A stretch of 64,000 bases of DNA from a bacterium (GTDB lineage Bacteria > Bacteroidota > Bacteroidia > Cytophagales > Cyclobacteriaceae), in NCBI GenBank assembly GCA_024743255.1, contig JANSWY010000008.1, forward strand, positions 58,871-122,870, written 5' to 3'. Position numbers and translations under genes: made by a program. Below the pieces are notes generated by a model, which ran no database searches, was not told the DNA's origin, and saw only the letters and a list, made by a program, of their open reading frames with translations. This document shows, in pieces, positions 8,926 to 19,726 of this stretch (the first letter of the stretch is position 1; the number at the start of each line of letters is the position of its first letter).

Positions 8926-11900
8926 TACGATTTTAGCACTTGCGATTGCCTGTACGACTGTTCTAGCTCAAGAGCAACTGGATTTTGCCGAGCAAGTGAA
9001 AAAAATAGATGGTCTGGTGGCAGAGAAGTCATATGAGCCTGCGTTGGCAGAGATTAATTCTTTACAAAATGCTATCACCAACACAAGCTTTGAGACCGAA
9101 GACTCAGTTCAATTATATATCGCATCGAAGCTTGCAATCATTTATTTCGCTATTGACAATTGTGATAGCACGATTGTAAATGCCACTAAGGAAGTTCAGC
9201 TCCGAACCAAAATATTTGGTGAAGCTCACCCACAAAAATTAACCGCACAGAGAAATCTTGGTGTTTATTTGCTCAGTTGTGGAGTTACTGATAGCAGTAA
9301 AATTGTTTTACTCAATTGCCTCAATACACATCAAAGTAAACTTCAAAGAGTTGATCAGTTGTTGTTATTAACAATGGATGATTTGGCTTACTCCTACGGT
9401 AAACTTGGACAAATAGATAGTGCATCACATTATTACAATCAACTTATTGGGTTGTTGGAAGAACACAGCTCCAAAAACAGCTTTTACTACAATGTAATTG
9501 ATAACTATAGCGCACTATTATCGAATAATGAAAAATTCCAGGAGGCTTCAGAATTCTTTGATGATCTCATTGAATATAAATCGAAAAGGAATGAATACGC
9601 TCAGTTTTTGAAAGATTATTATAATATCTACATCAAAATACAGAACTACACTAAAGCCCTGGAAGTAACCGAGCAACTGATAAATATTTGTAAAACTTCA
9701 GATTGTAATAGAGAAGGATTTTCAATTCAGGAATTTAAGCTCAATGCTGCAAGACTTAGTGTTTTGCTTAACAAATGGCAATCAGGAGAAAAGTATTACG
9801 ATGAAATCCTTCAAAACTTCAAAGGTCTTGCTCATGAGCAAATTTTAGTATTAATAGAAGCTGCCGAAGTAGCAAGAATCCAAAATGATAGAGATAAGCA
9901 ATTCGAGTTACTTAATAAAGCGCTGCAACTTCACAGAGAACATGATTTGACTGACAGTGTATCGTTCTCTCAAACTGTATTCAGGTTAGGAAATACGTTG
10001 ACTCAGCTAGGTAAATTCCAGGATGCTGATCAAATATTCTCACAATACATTGGCGACCTTGAAGGAAAAGCTGGTTCCGAAACAGAGCAACTTGCGAAAT
10101 CTTATCAGGCCTTAGGGAACCAGAGATATTTACTCCAGAATTTCAAAGACGCTGATTTTTATTTCTCAAAAGCACAAAAACTTCTAGCTGAAAACGATCT
10201 GGAAAACACCAGAGAAGGTGCTTCCATTCTCAATAGTAAAGGAGCGTTAAACGAAGCATTAGCCAATTATGATGCTTCAGAAAAGTCATATCAAAAGGCA
10301 CTAAATATCCTGGAAAAGGAAAAAATAAATGCACCGACATTAAAGGTAGCCTTAGCATCAAATCTAGCTAAGATCATGATGATCAATAGGCCAAAGAATG
10401 ATTCAATACTTACATTATTAAGTCACGCTATTGCGGTTCAGGAATTATCAACTGGCCAGTTACACCCTTCTTACGCCATTTTGGTTGGGAATCGGGCAAA
10501 ATACTTCCAGGAAAGCGGAAACTACAAACAAGCAGAAGCGGATTACATCAAGTCACTTAATTTGCTCGAAAGCACAGTAGGTAAAGCTCACCCGGACTAC
10601 ATTAGCAACCTGTCAAATATAGGTCTTCTTTATGATGACCAGGATAAAGCCGCGGAAGCAGAAAAATCACTTCTCGAGGCGAAAACACTTTACGAAACTT
10701 ACTTTTCTAAAGATCACCCTGGGTATTTATTAGCGATTAATAACCTCGCCAACTTCTACACAAAATCAAAAAACTATGGTGAAGCAGAGGTGCTATTATC
10801 TGAGTTATCCAAGAAGCAAATCGCTCAGATTAAAGCTTCATTCTCATACTTGTCAGAAAGCGAAAAAGAAAAGTTTGTAACTGAAAAGAGAAAGTTCCTT
10901 CAAAACTTCAAACGATATATAATTTCCAGAGGTAATGTAGATCCTTCATCCTTATCAAAAGCCATTATCAGTGATTGGTACAATCTCGAGTTGGCTACAA
11001 AAGGAATTCTCTTAAGCTCAACCAAGAGAGTTCGTGATGGAATATTCCAAAGCGGTAATGTTGAACTGATCTCACTATTTAGTGAGTGGACACTTCTTAG
11101 GAAACAAGTTGCAGACATCTCATCCTTAAAAGCAACTCAAATTGCCAATAGCTCACAGAAAGTGGCTGAATTGAACTCTAAAATTGATGCGATTGAAAAG
11201 GAACTCTCCAGGAAGTCATCTGATTTTACGCAATCCTATGGTGATAATATTGTTTCGATTGATGATATACGAAACTCCCTTCAACCTAATGAGGCTGCAG
11301 TGGAAATGGTTCGGACAGACCTTGATAATGATGGGGTATATGCCGCACTTGTAGTCACAAAAAATCAGATGCACCCAAAGCTGATTTTTGTAGGGAGTGC
11401 AGACAGATTGGAGAAAAAAGGTTTTTCGGTCTATAAAAATTCAATTGCCTATTCCATCACAGATGATGTCTCTTTTCAAACATACTGGAAACCGATTCAT
11501 GCTTATCTAAAATCCAATTCGATTGAAAAAATCTATTATGCTCCCGATGGAGTATATCACAAAGTAAGTCTTGCAACAATTTACAATAAAGATGAAAAAG
11601 AATTCTTACTGGATTCCTATCAGATCGTCCAGGTAACTTCAACTAAAGATGTTACTCAAGCAGTGAAACTACCTTCTCAAATGTGGGAACCAAGGAGCTC
11701 AAAATATTTGCTTGTAGGAAGACCATATTATCACCTTGAAGGAGCAAGACAAGAGGCTACCAGCATCAAAACGAGATCTTTCAATATTGATAGATTAGCA
11801 GACTTACCAGGTACAGAGGAAGAAGTCAATACTGTGAAAGACTTACTGGAATCAGAAGGTGTGACCTATAACCAATTTCTACATGCTGAGTCTACAGAAG

Positions 11901-12406
11901 CTAATGTAAAAGCAAATCTCAACTATGATGTGATCCATATTGCTACTCATGGATTCTTTTTGGATAAGTTGTCCATGAAAGATGGTGGTGCGAAATTAGA
12001 TCCCATGCTATACTCAGGATTATTGTTCGCCGGAGCTAGCGATAAAGGACTGAAGGAAAGAACAGGTGAAGATGGAATTCTAACGGCTTTTGAAATCATG
12101 AACCTTGGTTTTGGAGGTAATAAAATGGTGATTCTTTCTGCTTGCGAAACTGGATTGGGGGAAATCTCTGCAGGAGAAGGAATCTACGGCCTACAAAGAG
12201 CGTTTTTCGTAGCTGGCACAGAAACATTGATTATGTCTCTTTGGAGTGTAGATGATCAGGCTACCAAGGATCTAATGACCACATTCTACAAGAACCTCCT
12301 AAAAAAAGGAGATAAGAGGCTTGCGTTCCTTGAAGCTCAAAAGAAGATCAAAAAGCAATACAAGCATCCTATCTATTGGGGAGCATTCGTTATGATTGGA
12401 ATTTAA
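8909..12406 (+). CDS. Secreted TPR-CHAT caspase-like protein
   Basis: This is about 1165 residues from the ATG at 8909, which opens the signal peptide [20 protein letters not shown]; an in-frame ATG at 8885 adds eight residues that fit poorly. TPR-type helical repeats fill about residues 90-640 ([30 protein letters not shown]). A charged helical linker follows, then a C-terminal CHAT domain (about 800-1160). The catalytic dyad is present: His1014 in HIATHGFF and Cys1079 in [12 protein letters not shown] domains are clan CD (caspase-like) peptidases usually found in the cytoplasm; here the signal peptide predicts the periplasm or surface. Third gene of the OmpA/PD40 operon, and a paralog is at 34597-37425. 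Substrate unknown. Confidence 0.9.
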   Translation: MRRSFNTILALAIACTTVLAQEQLDFAEQVKKIDGLVAEKSYEPALAEINSLQNAITNTSFETEDSVQLYIASKLAIIYFAIDNCDSTIVNATKEVQLRTKIFGEAHPQKLTAQRNLGVYLLSCGVTDSSKIVLLNCLNTHQSKLQRVDQLLLLTMDDLAYSYGKLGQIDSASHYYNQLIGLLEEHSSKNSFYYNVIDNYSALLSNNEKFQEASEFFDDLIEYKSKRNEYAQFLKDYYNIYIKIQNYTKALEVTEQLINICKTSDCNREGFSIQEFKLNAARLSVLLNKWQSGEKYYDEILQNFKGLAHEQILVLIEAAEVARIQNDRDKQFELLNKALQLHREHDLTDSVSFSQTVFRLGNTLTQLGKFQDADQIFSQYIGDLEGKAGSETEQLAKSYQALGNQRYLLQNFKDADFYFSKAQKLLAENDLENTREGASILNSKGALNEALANYDASEKSYQKALNILEKEKINAPTLKVALASNLAKIMMINRPKNDSILTLLSHAIAVQELSTGQLHPSYAILVGNRAKYFQESGNYKQAEADYIKSLNLLESTVGKAHPDYISNLSNIGLLYDDQDKAAEAEKSLLEAKTLYETYFSKDHPGYLLAINNLANFYTKSKNYGEAEVLLSELSKKQIAQIKASFSYLSESEKEKFVTEKRKFLQNFKRYIISRGNVDPSSLSKAIISDWYNLELATKGILLSSTKRVRDGIFQSGNVELISLFSEWTLLRKQVADISSLKATQIANSSQKVAELNSKIDAIEKELSRKSSDFTQSYGDNIVSIDDIRNSLQPNEAAVEMVRTDLDNDGVYAALVVTKNQMHPKLIFVGSADRLEKKGFSVYKNSIAYSITDDVSFQTYWKPIHAYLKSNSIEKIYYAPDGVYHKVSLATIYNKDEKEFLLDSYQIVQVTSTKDVTQAVKLPSQMWEPRSSKYLLVGRPYYHLEGARQEATSIKTRSFNIDRLADLPGTEEEVNTVKDLLESEGVTYNQFLHAESTEANVKANLNYDVIHIATHGFFLDKLSMKDGGAKLDPMLYSGLLFAGASDKGLKERTGEDGILTAFEIMNLGFGGNKMVILSACETGLGEISAGEGIYGLQRAFFVAGTETLIMSLWSVDDQATKDLMTTFYKNLLKKGDKRLAFLEAQKKIKKQYKHPIYWGAFVMIGI

Positions 12407-13200
12407 AGAATATATGCTTCTATCAAATGTCCAATGTAGTAGGAGATAACAGCTGCAGCTCCACCTAGTAGTAACGTCTCAAATATCGACTTCACTTTTG
12501 AGGTACTGGTCACTTTGCTTTTTAGGAATCCAATTCCAATAAAACATACTGCTGTCAGGCTAGAAGAAATAGTGAAGAGATCGAAGCTTTGTGGATTTAG
12601 ATAATCCACAACATAAATAACCAGTGGGATCAACCCAAGAATAAAAAATGAGGCAAATGTGATTGTTCCATTGATGAATGGAGACTTAGATTCTGGCAAC
12701 ATTTCCAGTTCTTCAGTAAGTAAAGTTGTAACCCATCTCTCCTCATCCTGAATGATTGTACTAACTGCTTCATCTAACAATTGCCCAGAGAAGCCTTTGG
12801 TACCATAAATAGCTCTTACCTGCATTATTTTCAATGCTGGTTGAGCTTTGATTTTTTTAAGTTCCCTCTGCCGCTGTTTCTCATACCTTTCCTTTTCGGA
12901 TTTAGTTGAAAGGTAGCTTCCAACCGACATGGCAAATCCATCAGCAATTAGATTGGCAAACCCAAGAATAAGTACAATTGCACTACTCAAACCAGCTCCT
13001 GCTGCTCCGGCTACTACAGCGAATGTTGTGACGCTTCCATCAATTCCTCCATAAACAAACTCGCCAATGTAGTCATTGAACAGCTCTTTTATTTTTGTAA
13101 CCATTGGATTTACGGAAACCGTTTCTTCCAGTTCTGTATCAATCACAACGTCATCAACCAGTAAAGCTTCTTGTTCAGGAATATTAGTATAAATGCTCAT
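12403..13200 (-). CDS. VIT1/CCC1-family metal transporter
   Basis: This 265-residue membrane protein has the VIT/CCC1 signature. [20 protein letters not shown] opens helix 1 and [20 protein letters not shown] forms helix 2, followed by a cytoplasmic charged loop with Glu residues (about 95-165) and three more hydrophobic helices. The family exports or stores Fe(II) or Mn(II). Its start lies inside the end of the di-heme peroxidase gene (17-base overlap), so it is translationally coupled to it. Its stop interleaves with the stop of the convergent CHAT gene in the tetranucleotide TTAA. A role in iron or manganese efflux is likely; which metal is unclear. Confidence 0.88.
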   Translation of the reverse strand: MSIYTNIPEQEALLVDDVVIDTELEETVSVNPMVTKIKELFNDYIGEFVYGGIDGSVTTFAVVAGAAGAGLSSAIVLILGFANLIADGFAMSVGSYLSTKSEKERYEKQRQRELKKIKAQPALKIMQVRAIYGTKGFSGQLLDEAVSTIIQDEERWVTTLLTEELEMLPESKSPFINGTITFASFFILGLIPLVIYVVDYLNPQSFDLFTISSSLTAVCFIGIGFLKSKVTSTSKVKSIFETLLLGGAAAVISYYIGHLIEAYIL

Positions 13201-14962
13201 CTTTTAATGTTTTCAAAAATGCAATAACAGATAAAAGTTCAGACTCGCTTAATTGAAGCGAATCCGGTGGCAAGGTTTGGTTTGGTACATCATAACCCAT
13301 TCCAATTCCTCCTCCTACATTGTAGAGTTCCATTACCTCTTCAAGAGATTCATATACTCCATTGTGCATATAAGGAGCAGTTTCAGAGACATTTCTCAAT
13401 GATGGTGTTTTGAAGAAATGTTTTCTTTCCTCAGCGTGATAAATATTGTATCTCCCAAGATCTGTATCCAATTTTTTGTTTTCCCTTGATCCTGGAACTC
13501 CTATAGACTCCAATTCGGTATCATTAAAATCAGGAGGTACCGTTCCGTTGAAAGTTGGGGGGAAATGACATGTTGCGCATTTAGCTTTCCCCATGAATAG
13601 GTTAAAACCTGTGATTTCTTGTTTGGAAAGAGTTTCTTCTTTGCAGTTTATGTTCCTATCAAACTTAGAATTGAATGGGGCCTGAGATCTTACATAGTTG
13701 GCAATTACATTTAACACATCACCTTTATTAGGCTTTTCTCCTTTTGTAAGCTTATTGAGATCTGGTTTATATTCCTCATTTTCCAGAATTCTACTAACCA
13801 TCACATCTACATCTTCATTAAACTCTTTTTCATTTTTCAACACATGTAGTATCTGGCCTTCCAGGCTGCCTGCTCTTTTATCATAGAAAAATCCTTTTTG
13901 GAATGCAGCATAAGTAATTGAAGGCGTATTTCTTCCTCCTTCAAACGCTACTTTTTTGGTCTCAGAGAATGATTTGCTTTCAACATGGCAAGTAGCACAA
14001 CTCATCGCTCCTGATGAGGAAAGGCTTGGATCATTAAACAGTTTTCGACCAAGAACAATTGATTCTTTTGTCTGATCTAATGAGTGTCTACCACTAAAAA
14101 AGGTCATATTAAATGTAGACTGATCAAAAAGCCCAGCTGCCTCATTATTGAGTGCCATATGAAATGGGAATTCCACACTCCAATCCTTTGCCGTTTCCTT
14201 CCACAGATCAAACATTGGATTGATATTTTCTTTGATGAATGTATATCTATCAAAATCATTAAACTCACCCTGAAGTGAATTCTCCATTGTTTTGAGATAA
14301 TTATTCCACTCCTCCACCAATTCCTGATTTTGGAATTTAGATTGGTTTACCTGAAGTAGTTTCCAAACTGTACCAATAGCCCATCTGGACTCTTCCAGTG
14401 AATTCTGCAATACAGGTGAATCAAAACCAGTCACACCTGTTGTAGCAATTCTTATAATTTCATTTCTGACCATCCATAGGATGTGATGATCTTTTAAATA
14501 GGACAGGTTTGTGTTGTTTTTAATAAGTTGAAGCCTCTTTTCAGTGATGGAGGAATTGAGCTGAATTTCATCAAGATTCGGTTGATCTGAATAAATAATC
14601 TCTTCAAGCACCTGAAAACCTCTGGGCTGCTTCACTTTGATGTCTTGATAATCATCTTCATCAACTTTAATGATATTGGGTTGATTTAGGAATTTATAGT
14701 TTTCTGAATCAACGAAAGATAAGATAGGTTCAGCGGCCTTAAATGATTTTCTTGATTCTCTTAAATGAATTTTGATCCGCTCAAGATCTTTTTCCTCCTG
14801 AATTGCCAGAAGTGCCTCAATACTGGTTGACAAATTATCAATTAATAAATCCTGAACTTGCTCATTCACCGGTTTCTGATTTTGCTGTGTTGAGCATGCG
14901 AATAAAAGTGCAAAGAGGCTACATAGAGCCCCTTTGCTTATTAATTTCTTTAGTAACGTCAT
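13184..14962 (-). CDS. Di-heme cytochrome c peroxidase (MauG-like) lipoprotein
   Basis: This 592-residue protein starts with a lipoprotein signal (LLFAC, Cys at residue 23). Residues about 30-260 form an all-helical N-terminal region ([21 protein letters not shown]) that resembles imelysin-type helices more than a peroxidase. The C-terminal part is a bacterial di-heme peroxidase: heme motifs CATCH at 322-326 and 462-466, [11 protein letters not shown], and [20 protein letters not shown]. Length is nearly twice that of a plain family member. It reduces H2O2 or oxidises a partner in the periplasm. It overlaps the VIT transporter gene and follows a PhoX-like lipoprotein gene by 6 bases, suggesting joint metal and peroxide handling (inference). 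Confidence 0.9.
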   Translation of the reverse strand: MTLLKKLISKGALCSLFALLFACSTQQNQKPVNEQVQDLLIDNLSTSIEALLAIQEEKDLERIKIHLRESRKSFKAAEPILSFVDSENYKFLNQPNIIKVDEDDYQDIKVKQPRGFQVLEEIIYSDQPNLDEIQLNSSITEKRLQLIKNNTNLSYLKDHHILWMVRNEIIRIATTGVTGFDSPVLQNSLEESRWAIGTVWKLLQVNQSKFQNQELVEEWNNYLKTMENSLQGEFNDFDRYTFIKENINPMFDLWKETAKDWSVEFPFHMALNNEAAGLFDQSTFNMTFFSGRHSLDQTKESIVLGRKLFNDPSLSSSGAMSCATCHVESKSFSETKKVAFEGGRNTPSITYAAFQKGFFYDKRAGSLEGQILHVLKNEKEFNEDVDVMVSRILENEEYKPDLNKLTKGEKPNKGDVLNVIANYVRSQAPFNSKFDRNINCKEETLSKQEITGFNLFMGKAKCATCHFPPTFNGTVPPDFNDTELESIGVPGSRENKKLDTDLGRYNIYHAEERKHFFKTPSLRNVSETAPYMHNGVYESLEEVMELYNVGGGIGMGYDVPNQTLPPDSLQLSESELLSVIAFLKTLKDEHLY

Positions 14963-14968
14963 GAATAA

Positions 14969-16492
14969 TTATCTTGCCAAACCTCTTACAACATGAAGAA
15001 CGCTACCTTCTGCTCTTGAACCTTCCACGGCAGGATTTGCATTAGGATCGGTAAATGGCTCTCCATTTGCTCTTTCCCATCCATGATTCTGAGTGATTAG
15101 AATGAAAGTAGATTCAGAAGCACCGATTGTTTCTGTGATGTCAATCATACCTGTAAGCTCCCAGGTCCTGTCTGTAGTACCATAACCCAAAGAAGCAGCA
15201 TTTACCTGATCGCACGCCAATACAACACTCAAGTCACCAGTATTTAGGTCGTACTGATATAAGTATGCGTAGTGATCTTTATCTGAAGTGTCAGGGTAAC
15301 CATTTGGATCCTCCTGGATGTACGCATAGTTCTCAGTCACTACAATGTTATCAGGGCTGTGGAATTGCTTAGCTTTTCCAGTTAGGTTATCACCATCAAG
15401 GATACATGTGATAGTCGCTTTAGTGTAGTCAGATTCGTCTAATACCACTTTGTAGATTCTTCCATATAGAGTTCCTTTACCTACAAGATCATCTTTCTTT
15501 CTACCTGTTACAGTAAGGTAAACCTCTCTCTGATTTGCTGCGGAACCTCTTCTCCAGTCGATATCCTCAAGTCTGCTAAAGCCCATCACTTTCTTAGACT
15601 TAGCTTCTTCGTCTAAAGCATCTTTTGTTTTCTCTTCTAAAACAACGAACTCAGCCTCATAAGTCTCACCTTCTACCATGTCCATTTCGAACTCAATACC
15701 ATCAGCAGTAACTGAAAGTCCGTAAAGCGTACCGTTGTAAAGGTCGCCGTAACCACCAACGTACATTCCAAGCTGACCTGAAGGAACCGAATTGTCACTG
15801 TGGTCATCACCGATGAATGCGATAGTTGTACCCGGGAATGCATCTTTTCCAATTACAACTGCATTTTCTGTAGACCACTGACCAAAAGAATTTAGCATAT
15901 CAGCAAATGAAGCGTCAGAAGCATTTTTGTAAGGGTCAAGAACGAAAACTCCTTTAGAGCCTCCGCCCCACTCACCACCTGAAAGGTAAAGTGGACCAAA
16001 TCCATGCTCTTCAGGTGTAATTAAAGATCCAGAGCACTGAGCAGTAAATGCGGATGCATTAGCATTCAAAATGTACTCACCATTGATTGGTCTTAAGTCT
16101 TCATTAAGCGTCAATCTTGCTACTGAGTAATCTGCTTCAATGTTGTTGATTAAAGTGTAAGTACCATCATCATTCTTAAGAAGTCCAGCACCATCAGCCA
16201 TAGATCCATAAACAAAATCCGGAGCGGAAGGCAGAACGTCCTCAGAACTCATCAACACTTCAATGTCCACACTCTCAAACCCTGATTGCAATGCAAGCAA
16301 TACTGGAGTTTCTGATTCAAGAAGTGGCTCATAAGTATTGGTTGAAGTATCACCAATAATAATAGTTGTATCAATAACGATTGTTGTATCAAACGTATTA
16401 GTTGTTTCAACAATTTGCGGGTCATCCTCACACGATACAATTGCGAAGAAAATAATTCCTGATAATAGGAATAGTAAACTTTTCTGATTCAT
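14969..16492 (-). CDS. PhoX/DUF839-like propeller lipoprotein
   Basis: This 507-residue lipoprotein (signal ending AIVSC) has a low-complexity Thr/Ile/Asp linker (residues 28-55), then a domain with features of the PhoX/DUF839 propeller: LYLSGGEWGGGSKGVFVLD, TTIAFIGDDHSD, GFSRLEDIDWR and SPDNIVVTENYAYIQED. PhoX enzymes are Ca/Fe-dependent alkaline phosphatases, but whether this protein keeps all metal ligands cannot be settled by eye, so phosphatase activity is only a guess. It is first in the operon with the di-heme peroxidase (6-base gap) and the VIT transporter. The stretch 16493-16733 upstream shows no further gene. Confidence 0.65.
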   Translation of the reverse strand: MNQKSLLFLLSGIIFFAIVSCEDDPQIVETTNTFDTTIVIDTTIIIGDTSTNTYEPLLESETPVLLALQSGFESVDIEVLMSSEDVLPSAPDFVYGSMADGAGLLKNDDGTYTLINNIEADYSVARLTLNEDLRPINGEYILNANASAFTAQCSGSLITPEEHGFGPLYLSGGEWGGGSKGVFVLDPYKNASDASFADMLNSFGQWSTENAVVIGKDAFPGTTIAFIGDDHSDNSVPSGQLGMYVGGYGDLYNGTLYGLSVTADGIEFEMDMVEGETYEAEFVVLEEKTKDALDEEAKSKKVMGFSRLEDIDWRRGSAANQREVYLTVTGRKKDDLVGKGTLYGRIYKVVLDESDYTKATITCILDGDNLTGKAKQFHSPDNIVVTENYAYIQEDPNGYPDTSDKDHYAYLYQYDLNTGDLSVVLACDQVNAASLGYGTTDRTWELTGMIDITETIGASESTFILITQNHGWERANGEPFTDPNANPAVEGSRAEGSVLHVVRGLAR

Positions 16493-16733
16493 AGTTTTTG
16501 ATCGGTTAATAAAGACCCAAAGGAATGAATCAGTTGTTTTTAGGCAATTACTGGATTGTTGTTTAAGCGTTAAAAATTGATGCTATGACGCAGAAGGATT
16601 TAATGCAAAGTTAAAAATTGGAACACATAACAATTTGGTAACCAAATAAAATTTGGCTGAAATAGAGTGAACGTACTCCTTAACAAACCGTTAATTAAGA
16701 ATAATTTAATATGGAAAGAAATTGCAATTTTGG

Positions 16734-17570
16734 TTAGACTTTCACAGTGTAGTGTCGACCATTCTTTCTGCTCGAATCAATAATTACTATACCTCTGTCA
16801 AACACATCGAATGATGACTTCACTTTTTCGTGAGATCTGATTTTCATCCAGGCATTATACATTCCTTGAGACCAATTGATATCATCAAAAATAAGAATGG
16901 ATTTCTCCTTTGATTTATTCAACACCTTCTGAAAATATTCAATTGTTGCATCCTCAACATGATGGCCATCAATAAAGGCAAAATCAACGGGTTCGCAATC
17001 GTTCAGGACTTTATCAATCGTATCTGAAAAACGACCTACAGTTATTTCATAATTTGAATAGTCACATTGCCGAATAGTGTTTTGGGCAACTTTAGCAACT
17101 TCGTCTGCACCTTCCAAAGTATGATATTTCCCATCATTGGAATTCAGCTTAAGTGCCATTACACCATATGAGGCTGATAAACCAGAGCTGGTTCCAAGCT
17201 CAATACAACTTGTGGGTTTAAATGCTCTCAAAATCTGATACATTGCCTCACCCATTTTTCGATTACTAACCGGTAGTTCACTTACCTTTTTTGTCAACCA
17301 AACCCCAGATTCCATCTGATCATCTGAATGCACATTATTCACACCGGCTCCAAAGTCCTGAAGCTTTATTTCCTCATTAGAATTCTTCAACTGATCTCTT
17401 AAGTCACCTATATGCTTAAGGGCGCTTAAATCCTGATCACTCCAATTCTTCCTACGTAAACAATCTATCATTAAACGATCGTCTTTGTGGTGACCAGAAA
17501 ATACTAATCGTATATTTAATAAATAGGCTCTGAAATGATGTTTAATTCTTCTTGATCGTTTGCTGCTCAT
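16734..17570 (-). CDS. Class I SAM-dependent methyltransferase
   Basis: The C-terminal two thirds form a Rossmann methyltransferase fold. Motif I is CIELGTSSGLSASYG, followed by an acidic strand (YHTLEGADEVAKVA) and the post-motif VDFAFIDGHHVEDA with FDDINWS, as in O-methyltransferase/Methyltransf_24 proteins. The basic N-terminus (SSKRSRRIKHHFRAYL) may contact the membrane. I place the start at the ATG at 17570; an upstream in-frame ATG at 17600 would give ten more residues but lies deeper inside the symporter gene (59- versus 29-base overlap). The acceptor is unknown. The overlap implies translational coupling to the symporter. Confidence 0.82.
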   Translation of the reverse strand: MSSKRSRRIKHHFRAYLLNIRLVFSGHHKDDRLMIDCLRRKNWSDQDLSALKHIGDLRDQLKNSNEEIKLQDFGAGVNNVHSDDQMESGVWLTKKVSELPVSNRKMGEAMYQILRAFKPTSCIELGTSSGLSASYGVMALKLNSNDGKYHTLEGADEVAKVAQNTIRQCDYSNYEITVGRFSDTIDKVLNDCEPVDFAFIDGHHVEDATIEYFQKVLNKSKEKSILIFDDINWSQGMYNAWMKIRSHEKVKSSFDVFDRGIVIIDSSRKNGRHYTVKV

Positions 17571-18915
17571 AGTTTGAAAAATAAGTCTTTGCTTTTTCAA
17601 TTACTTTATTAGAAAGTGCTAAGGTAGAAATCATTGTAGGAAATGCCATCAAACCATAGCCCACAAAAACTATATTAACCACCAGATCCAGGCTCGAAAC
17701 AGATCCAACCAGAATTAATAGTATATACCAATAATTGAACAGCTTCCCATACTTCGCTCCAATTAGAAATGACAAACATTGTCTTCCGTAAAAGGCTAAT
17801 CCAAATATCGTGGTTATTGCGAAGATCACTACGCAAGTGACTAATATGTAAGGGCCTATTGTGGGCAAACTTGAGTCAAAAGCCTTAGCTGTTAGAGCTA
17901 TTCCATTGTCGTCTCCGGCATTCCACACTCCAGTTATTAGAATTACCAGACCTGTCATAGTACAGATCACAAGTGTATCTATGGCCGGACCCAGCATAGC
18001 AACCAACCCTTCTCTAACCGGTTCCTTTGTCTTTGCAGCTCCATGCATCATTGGAGCAGTTCCTATTCCAGCTTCATTTGAGAATGCAGCTCTTTTGGCA
18101 CCTTCGACTACAATAGCTCCAAAAGCTCCCCCAAGAGCAGCTTTTGCGGTAAATGCATCTTGTATAATAAAAGCAAATGACGGTAGTATATCAGAAGCAT
18201 TCATAACCAGAATCGCCACAACACTTACTACATATAGCACCACCATTGATGGTACAAGCTTGGCTGCTACATTTCCAATCCTCTTAATCCCTCCTAAAAT
18301 CACAAGTGCCACTAAAACAGCAATTATAACCCCCAGAGTAAAATCCAATTCAGTTGAACTCTCAAACCCGGCTGGAATAAGTACTACATCTTTCATGACA
18401 GCAATCATTTGATTGGTTTGAAAGACCGGTGTTGATCCAAAAAAACCTGCGATACTGAAGAAAATAGCCAAAGGTTTCCATGCTTGTCCAAGGCCTTCAC
18501 TTATAACATACATAGGACCCCCTCTCAGCTCACCCTCACTGTCTTTTCCTCTGTACATCACCGATAAAGTACATGTAAAGAATTTAGTGGCCATTCCGAG
18601 AAAAGCACTTACCCACATCCAGAACATTGCACCCGGACCTCCCGCCGCAATCGCCAATGCAACTCCACTAATGTTCCCCATACCAATGGTGGCTGCCAGT
18701 GCTCCGGATAGCGCCTGAAAATGATTTATCTGTCCTGGGTCATCTGGATCATCATATTTTCCTCTAAGGACATTTATTGCATGAAAGAAATATTGAAATG
18801 GGAGAAACCTGGAATAAACAAGGAAAAACAATCCTCCTCCCAGCAACAATATGAGCAATGGCGGCCCCCAAATGAATGATGCTGCGTCACTTACAAATTT
18901 TTCAATAGAATTCAT
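17542..18915 (-). CDS. Alanine/glycine:cation symporter (AGCS family)
   Basis: This is a 457-residue polytopic inner-membrane protein. Family signatures are visible: GALAATIGMGNISGVALAIAA followed by GGPGAMFWMWVSAFLGMATKF near residues 70-110, then MYRGKDSEGELRGGPMYVI and FSNEAGIGTAPMMHGAAKT. About eleven hydrophobic segments fit the family. It takes up alanine or glycine with Na+ (family knowledge). It lies 27 bases downstream of the tesA-like gene on the same strand, and its 3' end overlaps the methyltransferase gene, so it could share transcripts with both. Confidence 0.93.
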   Translation of the reverse strand: MNSIEKFVSDAASFIWGPPLLILLLGGGLFFLVYSRFLPFQYFFHAINVLRGKYDDPDDPGQINHFQALSGALAATIGMGNISGVALAIAAGGPGAMFWMWVSAFLGMATKFFTCTLSVMYRGKDSEGELRGGPMYVISEGLGQAWKPLAIFFSIAGFFGSTPVFQTNQMIAVMKDVVLIPAGFESSTELDFTLGVIIAVLVALVILGGIKRIGNVAAKLVPSMVVLYVVSVVAILVMNASDILPSFAFIIQDAFTAKAALGGAFGAIVVEGAKRAAFSNEAGIGTAPMMHGAAKTKEPVREGLVAMLGPAIDTLVICTMTGLVILITGVWNAGDDNGIALTAKAFDSSLPTIGPYILVTCVVIFAITTIFGLAFYGRQCLSFLIGAKYGKLFNYWYILLILVGSVSSLDLVVNIVFVGYGLMAFPTMISTLALSNKVIEKAKTYFSNYEQQTIKKN

Positions 18916-18942
18916 TAAGAATAAGTATTCGGAAGGTTTGGT

Positions 18943-19635
18943 TTAATTTAAATGAGCAGAATCCAAAAGAGGCTCCAGGTATTTCCAGACTGTTTCAGCA
19001 ACAATTAAATGTCCTTCTTCAGTTGGATGAATACCATCTGGTAAATTCAAACTTGGTTCGCCACCAACTTTATCAAGAATAAATGGAATCAGAGGTACCT
19101 CTTTAGCTTCTGACACGGCAGGAAACATCGCACGAAATTCAGATGCATAATCTGGTCCCATATTAGGTGGAACTTCCATGCCTGCCAGTAATATCTTCAC
19201 GTCTGGATTGGCTGCACGAACTTTATCAACAATTGCCAATAGATTTTCTTTGGTCTGACCCAATGGTAGCCCTCTCAGTCCGTCATTCCCAGCCAGCTCA
19301 AGCACAAAAATCTCGGGAATTGTTTTCAGAACCCAGTCTACTCTTGATAACCCTGTAGCAGTTGTCTCCCCACTAAGTCCTGCATTAATAACTCGGTAAT
19401 TGTATCCCAAAGAATCCAACTTTCTCTGAATGATTGCACTAAATGCATCTGATTGATCAATCCCATATCCTGCAGTAATACTGTTCCCAAAAAACATTAT
19501 TACAGGTTTTTCAATATTTTCCTTAGGCTTTTCGTCAGCACTAGCAACGGGACGATTAGATTGTGTTTCCTGAGAATTGGAACACCCAAAAAGAATGCTC
19601 ACCGATAAGAAAACAAAGAGAACTATTTGCTTCAT
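18943..19635 (-). CDS. tesA: TesA-like SGNH arylesterase/lysophospholipase, lipoprotein
   Basis: This 230-residue SGNH hydrolase has a lipoprotein signal (SILFGC, Cys at residue 18). Block I is FFGNSITAGYG (GNS in place of the usual GDS, with the catalytic Ser), block II is NAGLSGET, block III is ELAGNDGLRG and block V is DGIHPTEEGH (catalytic Asp and His). It probably hydrolyses acyl esters or lysophospholipids in the periplasm. Divergent orientation to a YbbA/YbbP-type ABC transporter is the arrangement conserved from E. coli (tesA-ybbA-ybbP), which strengthens the call. The 91-base divergent region 19636-19726 must hold both promoters. Confidence 0.9.
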   Translation of the reverse strand: MKQIVLFVFLSVSILFGCSNSQETQSNRPVASADEKPKENIEKPVIMFFGNSITAGYGIDQSDAFSAIIQRKLDSLGYNYRVINAGLSGETTATGLSRVDWVLKTIPEIFVLELAGNDGLRGLPLGQTKENLLAIVDKVRAANPDVKILLAGMEVPPNMGPDYASEFRAMFPAVSEAKEVPLIPFILDKVGGEPSLNLPDGIHPTEEGHLIVAETVWKYLEPLLDSAHLN

Positions 19636-19726
19636 CCTGCTATATTACCAAATTCTAAAATAATTTAAACTCATAAACGGTTATTCCGTTTTATTTTCGA
19701 ACGATTCCTAGACTAAAAATATAACA

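Noticed and set aside
16719..16730. Palindrome AAATTGCAATTT after the methyltransferase gene
   Set aside because: AT-rich 12-mer expected by chance in this composition and without T tract.
17861..18412. 183-codon plus-strand frame antisense to the symporter
   Set aside because: Shadow of a strongly conserved gene, with Ala/Ile/Thr/Pro-rich composition typical of antisense frames. The same applies to long antisense frames at 22557-22964 and 56112-56597.
19675..19691. Hairpin AAACGG-TTATT-CCGTTT in the tesA/ybbA divergent region
   Set aside because: Stem of six pairs in a divergent promoter region; no second copy, so not supported as an operator.
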